Assembly (NCBI GenBank): GCA_963822435.1
Contig: CAWGHN010000001.1
Span: forward strand, 434,001-498,000
Direction: 5' to 3'
Length of the DNA: 64,000 bases
Source of the DNA: JAUYQR01 sp963822435
GTDB taxonomy: Bacteria > Pseudomonadota > Alphaproteobacteria > Rhodobacterales > Rhodobacteraceae
The notes beneath the pieces were generated by a model. The model was not told where the DNA came from. It ran no database searches and was given only the letters and a program-made list of their open reading frames with translations. Both the position numbers and the translations under genes were made by a program. The first letter of the stretch is position 1. Every line of letters begins with the position of its first letter. Shown piece after piece: positions 58,882-64,000 of this stretch.

Positions 58882-58920
58882 CCCTGCGCGGGTTGGTTTC
58901 CTGCGCAGGGAGTTTCTTTG
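58882..58920 (+). terminator. Terminator after the ABC exporter operon
   Basis: CCCTGCGC (58882-58889) and GCGCAGGG (58903-58910) form an 8-bp stem with a 13-nt loop, followed by AGTTTCTTTG. It is 41 nt after the stop of the calcium-binding protein gene. Confidence 0.7.
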
Positions 58921-59196
58921 TCGTTTGGTCGGTCACGCCGCCCTGACGAGCGAAGTCAACACGCTGGTCCTTGCCATTGCAATATGTGGATCAGCGGCCT
59001 CGCCCTTTCTTATTCGCGCACAGAATATGTTCGATACCTAGAAATCCGTTCCACATACATCCTCAAGCAGTCGTGGCCACCGCAGCAGCCGTAGCGCCAA
59101 TGCTCACGAACAGACGCGGCGACCGGAACTGCGTGTCGGCCGGCGGGTCCGCTGCGATGAATGGGGACCAACCGGTGTGCCGGTCACAGACATAGA

Positions 59197-59223
59197 AAAG
59201 GCCGAGGTTTCCCCTCGGCCTTT
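59197..59223 (-). terminator. Bidirectional-type terminator for the amino-acid permease
   Basis: AAAGGCCGAGG (59197-59207) and CCTCGGCCTTT (59213-59223) are perfect inverted repeats with a 5-nt loop, ending in A-run/T-run on either side. It lies 19 nt past the leftward permease stop. Confidence 0.85.
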
Positions 59224-59241
59224 CCCATCAGAGCATCTATG

Positions 59242-60801
59242 TCATCCCACTTCGCCAACGGCCCGTTCGGCGGCAGCAATTGCGGCCTTGCGCGCCGCGA
59301 TGCGTTCACCTGTTGGGGGGCCCTCGAAACGGCGGTTTTCGACGGCGAACCACAGCACCAGCGCCAAGACGATAAACCCGAGCACCACCCAAAGCACGCG
59401 CTCGTTCGGCGGTGCGACAGCGATAAAGAGGATGACCGCCATTCCGATCACAGCGAGAACCGTAACAAGTTTGTAGACACCGGCCGACATTGCCCAGGGG
59501 CCGGGATTTGGCCATTTGGAGGTGCCATAGGCAAACAGCCCGGCGACCAGCGGGATCGTGAAGGAAAGGAAGAGGAACACGAGCGTGGAGTTCACTACGA
59601 TCACATAGATCGACGTTCCCGCCACCTTGATCGACATGGCCAGAAGCACGTAAAGGACGCACAAGACAGTCGCGGTCCAAATCGCTGTCACCGGGGTGCG
59701 GTATTTAGGCGACACGGTTGCCAAAGCCTTGGATCCGACGGGGAGACCGTCGTCCCGCGAGAAGGCGAAGAGCATCCTGCTCGCCGAAGTGACAGTCGCA
59801 AGGCCACACAGAAACTGGGTGATCAGGATTCCAACATAGAGGATGTTCTTGAGCGTGGCGGGCAGAATTGCATCCATCGTTGCGAAGAACATGCCGAAGC
59901 CTTGGCTCGCCGCTACAGACATGTCGGGGATGGCCAGAGTGATCGCACAGATCATGATCCAGCCGACAAGGGACGACCAGAACACTGCGTTGACTATGCC
60001 GCGCGGGACTGATGTTGCGGCGGCCTTGGTTTCTTCAGACGTATGAGCCGAGGCGTCGTAGCCCGTGATCGTGTAGACCGGCAGCAGTAGGCACAGCAAG
60101 AACAGGTAGGCCATGTTGTCCGACTGAGGGAACACATTGCCGCCCGCTTCGCCGGAGTAGTTTGTGAAGGTCCAAAGCCGTGAAATGTCGATTGCAGGCG
60201 CAAAGTAAAGGCAAGCGATCACCAGAACGGCCGTCGTCGCAAAGATGATGTATCCGGACACGTCCGTCAGCATCGTCGTGACCTTGATGCCGACGTGGTT
60301 AAATATCGCCTGAAGAACGGTGATGGCCGCTACGAAGACCACGACCTGCAAGTCCGTGCCGGAAAAGCCGAATATCGCTCCGAATGTGCCAGCAAAAAAA
60401 TAGGCAGTGCCGATGTTGATGGCACCGAGAACGGTGATAAGTCCGAGAAGGTTGAGCCAGGCCGTCAACCAACCCCAGAAGCGACTGCCGAGGATAGAGG
60501 CCCAGTGATAAAGTCCGCCTGCCGTCGGAAATGCCGAAGCAATCTGGGCCATGGCAAGTGCAAACATACCGGATAACAGGCAGCCGACGATCCAGCCGAT
60601 GCCCGCCCCCGCTCCGCCAACAGACGAGATCGCTTGGGCGAAGGAGTTGATGCCGCCCGACAGGATGCAGATGATCGAGAACGAGATCGCGAAGTTCGAG
60701 AATTTCGACATGGAACGCGACAATTCCTGCGCGTAACCCATGCCGTGTAGCACCTTGATATCGTCGTGCTTGTCGACGTCGTTGTAGTCATCGGCCGCCA
60801 T
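59242..60801 (-). CDS. APC-superfamily amino-acid/polyamine permease
   Basis: A 519-aa membrane transporter with about 12 hydrophobic segments of the APC amino-acid permease family (BAT1/GabP-like): FSNFAISFSIICILSGGINSF at the start, TAGGLYHWASILGSRFWGWLTAWLN, YTITGYDASAHTSEET and SRMLFAFSRDDGLPVG. The substrate is probably an amino acid, gamma-aminobutyrate or choline-like amine. A long gap separates it from the oxidase gene upstream. The ATG at 60801 starts the conserved cytoplasmic N-terminus. Confidence 0.87.
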   Translation of the reverse strand: MAADDYNDVDKHDDIKVLHGMGYAQELSRSMSKFSNFAISFSIICILSGGINSFAQAISSVGGAGAGIGWIVGCLLSGMFALAMAQIASAFPTAGGLYHWASILGSRFWGWLTAWLNLLGLITVLGAINIGTAYFFAGTFGAIFGFSGTDLQVVVFVAAITVLQAIFNHVGIKVTTMLTDVSGYIIFATTAVLVIACLYFAPAIDISRLWTFTNYSGEAGGNVFPQSDNMAYLFLLCLLLPVYTITGYDASAHTSEETKAAATSVPRGIVNAVFWSSLVGWIMICAITLAIPDMSVAASQGFGMFFATMDAILPATLKNILYVGILITQFLCGLATVTSASRMLFAFSRDDGLPVGSKALATVSPKYRTPVTAIWTATVLCVLYVLLAMSIKVAGTSIYVIVVNSTLVFLFLSFTIPLVAGLFAYGTSKWPNPGPWAMSAGVYKLVTVLAVIGMAVILFIAVAPPNERVLWVVLGFIVLALVLWFAVENRRFEGPPTGERIAARKAAIAAAERAVGEVG

Positions 60802-61229
60802 GATCTATCCCTCCGAACCATTGTTGGTCGTGTTTTTGTGTATTCGACGATGCCACTAGAACTTGGTGAGATCGCCTTTTGCGAGGGAAGCCCGGATTGT
60901 CCCACCTGGCAAGCACGAACTGGTCTTCAGCGACCTCACTCGGTCGTCAAACGGGCTGATGGCACACTGCTTTCCAACAAAAGTCGCAGCTTTGGTGGTG
61001 CTTTGCTGAGAACAGCGGCAGTTGTAAGCAGCCACAGGATCATCAAGCTCGGTCCAGTGCCAAGCCACGTTGCGGGCGAACCACGCTGTGAGTGCCTGCA
61101 TGCTCCTTTGTTTCCATGACGCACTGTTCTGCTCCGCCGGATGGCCAAAGAAGCCGGGCGGCACCTGCATGTTCGCTCAGATGATGCGAAGCTTGGTTGG
61201 CAAGGCAGCCCTGCCCACGCCGCCAAACC
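60802..61229. other. Intergenic gap of about 430 nt
   Basis: No supportable gene, terminator or repeat seen between the oxidase stop and the amino-acid permease start. It may hold the permease promoter. Confidence 0.4.
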
Positions 61230-62501
61230 CTAACGAAAAAGCTGACTCAGATGGTCGTTAAGGTAGAAACCCTGTGGGTCGAGCTTGCGTCGCAGCGCCC
61301 GAAAATCATTGGCGCGCGGATAGATCGACGTCACATCATCACCCGTCAGAAAATGCAATTTGCCCCAATGCGGCCGTGCGCCGAAGCCGCGCAGAATTCC
61401 ATCGACCGCGCGCAGATAATCCCAATAGTCTTTGCCAGGCTCGCCGGAAACAGAGACAGTGACGCTTTCCTGCCGGTGGAAAGGGCTCAGCCAAGCTTCG
61501 TCTCCGGACGTGAACCGGTATTCGATTGGAAAGATGGCTTCCGGGAACTCCTCAAGCATCAACTTGCGCACAGCACGAACGGCATCTTTGCCATGCCTGC
61601 GGGGGACGGCGTACTCCAGCTCGTGAAAGTTGGGAATGTATTCGATTGGATATACGTCCGAACTGTAAGCGACCTTCTCGAACTCTCTCTGGAACGGCTC
61701 ATCGTCGGTGATCTCCATCACCTTCATTTCGCAGACGTCTTTTGTTCGTCCGGACTTCGAGGTTGCTGAGGTGTCCGGGAGGCAATAGCAGTGCCTGCTT
61801 TCTTCATATGGACACCAGAAAAAGCTGAAGTGCCGGTGGTTTTCTGCAAGCTCGTCGTGCATGTCCATCGCGGCTTCAAAGTCCTCACGCCAGATCCGCT
61901 CCTTGAGGCGATAGCTGTCTGTCAGCTGCAACGTCATTTCAGAGATCGCGCCGAGCGTGCCGAGCGAGACCCTCCCCGCCAGAAGGAGGTCTGGCGTCGT
62001 CTCATCCACGGTCAGAATGCTGCCATCCGGTTGAACAAGCTTCATCCCCACGATGCAATCGGCCAGAACGGGCAGTTTCGCGCCAGTGCCGTGGGTGCCT
62101 GTGGTGAACGCTCCGGCAATGGCCTGGCTATCGATATCGCCCTGGTTGATCATCGAAAGGCCTTCTGCCTTGAGGATCTTTACCAACTGGTTGATGGTGG
62201 TTCCCGCGGAGGCGGTCACACGGCGTTTCGCGTGGTCGATGCTTTTCACGCCCTGCATCTTCGACAAGGTCAAATGAAGACCTGTGGTCAGTGCGACAGG
62301 GGTGAAGCTGTGGCCAGAGCCCGCCACTCGGACATTCAACCCCTTTGCCGTTGCATCTGAAATCATCGCGCAGAGTTCGTCTTCGCTTTCGGGGGCGCCC
62401 TGTGCTGTCCTGATGCAGGACTGGTTCCCAACCCAGTTGCGCCAGTGCGCATGTCCAAGTCCGAAGTCGTTGACATGCATGTTGTGTGACGCTGTGGTCA
62501 T
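61230..62501 (-). CDS. Alditol/aldono-lactone oxidase (FAD-linked, ALO family)
   Basis: FAD-linked oxidase of 423 aa. The FAD domain has GSGHSFTPV with His64, the expected covalent FAD attachment residue of alditol/xylitol and L-gulonolactone oxidases. THGTGAKLP and the C-terminal HWGK (378-381, a hallmark of the ALO domain) are clear. It oxidises a sugar alcohol or aldonolactone with O2, producing H2O2; the substrate is inferred by family. It lies 27 nt downstream of an SDR gene. Confidence 0.87.
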   Translation of the reverse strand: MTTASHNMHVNDFGLGHAHWRNWVGNQSCIRTAQGAPESEDELCAMISDATAKGLNVRVAGSGHSFTPVALTTGLHLTLSKMQGVKSIDHAKRRVTASAGTTINQLVKILKAEGLSMINQGDIDSQAIAGAFTTGTHGTGAKLPVLADCIVGMKLVQPDGSILTVDETTPDLLLAGRVSLGTLGAISEMTLQLTDSYRLKERIWREDFEAAMDMHDELAENHRHFSFFWCPYEESRHCYCLPDTSATSKSGRTKDVCEMKVMEITDDEPFQREFEKVAYSSDVYPIEYIPNFHELEYAVPRRHGKDAVRAVRKLMLEEFPEAIFPIEYRFTSGDEAWLSPFHRQESVTVSVSGEPGKDYWDYLRAVDGILRGFGARPHWGKLHFLTGDDVTSIYPRANDFRALRRKLDPQGFYLNDHLSQLFR

Positions 62502-62528
62502 GCCAATGATCCTTGTCGTTTCAATGAT

Positions 62529-63296
62529 TCAGATTGCGGTGAACCCGTTGTCCGCGAACAGATGCGCGCCGTTGACAAAGCTTGCCTCGTCACTTGCCAG
62601 AAACAAAGCCGCAGCGGCGACTTCTTCCGGTCGACACAAGCGCCCCTGTGCAGCAGCTATCGCTCCTTCCGATACGTCAACTCCATATTTTTGCAGCAAG
62701 GCGATTTCGCGGAGCCCATGTGCGGTCGCAATGAAGCCCGGGCAAATTGCGTTTGAACGGATGTTGCGGTCCCGGAACTCGACGGCGATAGCGCGGGCAA
62801 ACATGTGGCAGGCCGCCTTGCTGGTGCAGTAAAGCACCTCCATCGGCGTTGCGACCACAGCCGAGATTGATGACGTGCTTACAATCGATCCACCGCCAGC
62901 AGCGACCATGCCGGGCAACACAGCCTTTGTGACGAGAAACATGCTCTTTACGTTGACTGCCATTATCCGGTCCCACTCTTCCTCGCTGGTTTCGAGGAAG
63001 GGGAGCGCTGCGAGGGTTCCGGCGTGGTTCATCAGAACGGTAATGTTGCCGAACGCCTCCTGCACCGCCCGAACAGCGCGTGTGACCTGCACTGCATCCG
63101 ACACGTCGGCCGCTGCGAAAACCGCCTGATGACCCTCGGCACGAAGCCGTTCGGCAACTGCCGCTCCGTCGCTTTTGGGCAGGTCAACGATACCGACTTT
63201 GGCACCCTCTCGAGCAAAGAGCTCCGAAGCGGCCAGGCCACATCCGCCGGCGCCACCGGTAATCAGCGCAGTCCGTCCGTCTAGGCGTTTCGTCAT
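62529..63296 (-). CDS. Short-chain dehydrogenase/reductase
   Basis: SDR of 255 aa. The dinucleotide loop reads TGGAGGCG (13-20), with Cys in place of the usual Ile; NHAG (90-93), Ser142, Tyr156 and Lys160 complete the active site. Function is probably sugar or polyol oxidation, with the ALO-type oxidase in the same operon. The C-terminal GAHLFADNGFTAI resembles the usual VDGG ending but is altered. Confidence 0.82.
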   Translation of the reverse strand: MTKRLDGRTALITGGAGGCGLAASELFAREGAKVGIVDLPKSDGAAVAERLRAEGHQAVFAAADVSDAVQVTRAVRAVQEAFGNITVLMNHAGTLAALPFLETSEEEWDRIMAVNVKSMFLVTKAVLPGMVAAGGGSIVSTSSISAVVATPMEVLYCTSKAACHMFARAIAVEFRDRNIRSNAICPGFIATAHGLREIALLQKYGVDVSEGAIAAAQGRLCRPEEVAAAALFLASDEASFVNGAHLFADNGFTAI

Positions 63297-63658
63297 TTCT
63301 CAACCCCTCTGGTGCGCGACATTCCGCATCGTCTTGTCTGGTCGGCCACGTATCGACTGCGGTGTTTTTTGGTAGCGTACGACGTCAAGCTGCAAACGTG
63401 TCACGAAAAACTGAGGTCGACAATGTAGCCGTCATTTGTTGGTGCGGTCTCTCGCCAGGATCGCACGGATGCCAACCTTGCGTTTTGTGGTCAGATGTCG
63501 GCTGGGCATGATCCCGTTGGCACCTGTCGTGGCAAGCGGCGTGGCGGCCAGAGGTCCGGACGACCTTCGGCCCGCGATCCTAACCGTGATTGCCGTCTCG
63601 TGCGGACTTTTGCCGACATTCATTCTGCGTCTCCGAAAAGCACCAGACAGGTGAGCCC
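63297..63658. other. Region upstream of the SDR gene, no clear gene
   Basis: About 360 nt. A rightward frame (63436-63654, 72 codons, TTG start) has one hydrophobic segment, and a leftward frame overlaps it; neither has a convincing ribosome site or known family. A promoter for the leftward SDR-oxidase operon is expected at about 63300-63400. Confidence 0.4.
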
Positions 63659-64000
63659 ATGCGCGGAACGACAATAGATCCCCTTGCAACTGTTGCTCTA
63701 CCGCCCCCTTTCCACCCATTGCTGCCGCCCACTTGGATGCTCCGGCTAAGTTCGATCACAAGGCCATATCATGCCGACGGGAACTCAAATCGAACCACAT
63801 TCCTCGGACCTGTCATGGCGTTTTTTGTCGGCTTGAAAGCTGAATACCAAAACCGCCCAGACAAGACGTCCAGAGAATATTTGGCCTCAGAGATCGCTTC
63901 ATTCCCCCAAGCGGCAAGGCCCATACTCAGCCACACTCGCATAACCCCCGAAAACAACGGAAAGATCCGGCCGCAGCCGGATTGGGAGAACGCTTTGCAA
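63659..64000 (+). CDS. Hypothetical protein (partial, cut by right edge)
   Basis: An open frame of 114 codons without a stop runs off the right edge. ATG at 63659 is preceded by CAGGTGAG. The sequence includes LGPVMAFFVGLKAEYQNRPDKTSREYL-like text around residues 47-75; it has no family I recognise. Base usage is less GC-rich than in neighbouring genes. A downstream ATG at 63815 is an alternative start. Confidence 0.4.
   Translation, partial: MRGTTIDPLATVALPPPFHPLLPPTWMLRLSSITRPYHADGNSNRTTFLGPVMAFFVGLKAEYQNRPDKTSREYLASEIASFPQAARPILSHTRITPENNGKIRPQPDWENALQ

Larger units (their letters stand above)
58842..59241. other. Intergenic region with two terminators
   Basis: 400 nt between the calcium-binding protein and the amino-acid permease (convergent). 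It contains the hairpins at 58882 and 59197; the stretch between is without a supportable gene. Confidence 0.6.

Overview
The window is a GC-rich, gene-dense stretch of a chromosome or large replicon from an alphaproteobacterium, most likely a Rhodobacterales/Rhodobacteraceae member. That placement is inferred from the chvE-gguABC/gbpR sugar module, a TTAA-N7-TTAAC CtrA-type box, several CUT2 sugar importers, and protein family types; no rRNA or other decisive marker is present. I saw no tRNA, CRISPR array or intact insertion sequence.

Layout. (1) 1-11632: a leftward sugar operon, chvE-gguA-gguB-gguC-ketoglutarate semialdehyde dehydrogenase-galM-ytfQRT (permease cut by the left edge), with the divergent LysR regulator gbpR. 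It carries two CUT2 importers plus aldose/pentose oxidation functions. (2) 11642-21302: a leftward tetritol-type operon (ATPase, permease, binding protein, SDR, DhaK, two DhaL proteins, and a SorC regulator fused to DhaK) with an rpiB-like isomerase upstream and inverted-repeat operators at 20462-20540. (3) 21476-25692: a sulfotransferase-like gene, a methyltransferase/GH99-like fusion, a CtrA-type box and a divergent secreted Lys/Asp repeat protein. (4) 25994-26797: a TauE/SafE exporter.

(5) 26909-42692: a closely spaced 16-gene leftward operon. It joins a CUT2 importer (one subunit an ATPase-permease fusion) and several oxidoreductases (two zinc-type dehydrogenases, a Gfo/Idh/MocA enzyme, a PRISE-type enone reductase and a YciI protein) to a complete hydroxyquinol-to-3-oxoadipate lower pathway (hydroxyquinol 1,2-dioxygenase, maleylacetate reductase, PcaI, PcaJ, PcaF). 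The divergent genes encode a 3-hydroxyisobutyrate-dehydrogenase-like enzyme and an unusual cytosolic protein with a winged helix fused to a solute-binding domain. My inference is that an imported polyol or cyclic polyhydroxy compound is oxidised, dehydrated to hydroxyquinol and ring-cleaved; this is the most interesting system here.

(6) 45632-48049: an eroded region with a lipoprotein gene and two decayed PliG-like (g-type lysozyme inhibitor-like) genes, one with an in-frame stop and one with a frameshift. (7) 48050-58841: an envelope-related block around an OmpR/HK two-component pair, with DUF347 membrane protein, DedA-PAP2, PAP2, cytochrome b561, a NosFY-type ABC exporter and a calcium-binding repeat protein. 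Three TTACA-N4-TGTAA-like palindromes sit upstream of three transcription units here. (8) 59242-64000: an amino-acid permease, an alditol/aldonolactone oxidase, an SDR, and a partial open frame at the right edge.

A recurring detail is that each of the four CUT2 binding-protein genes is followed within about 20 nt by a GC-rich hairpin, consistent with raised expression or mRNA stability of the binding protein relative to the next operon gene.
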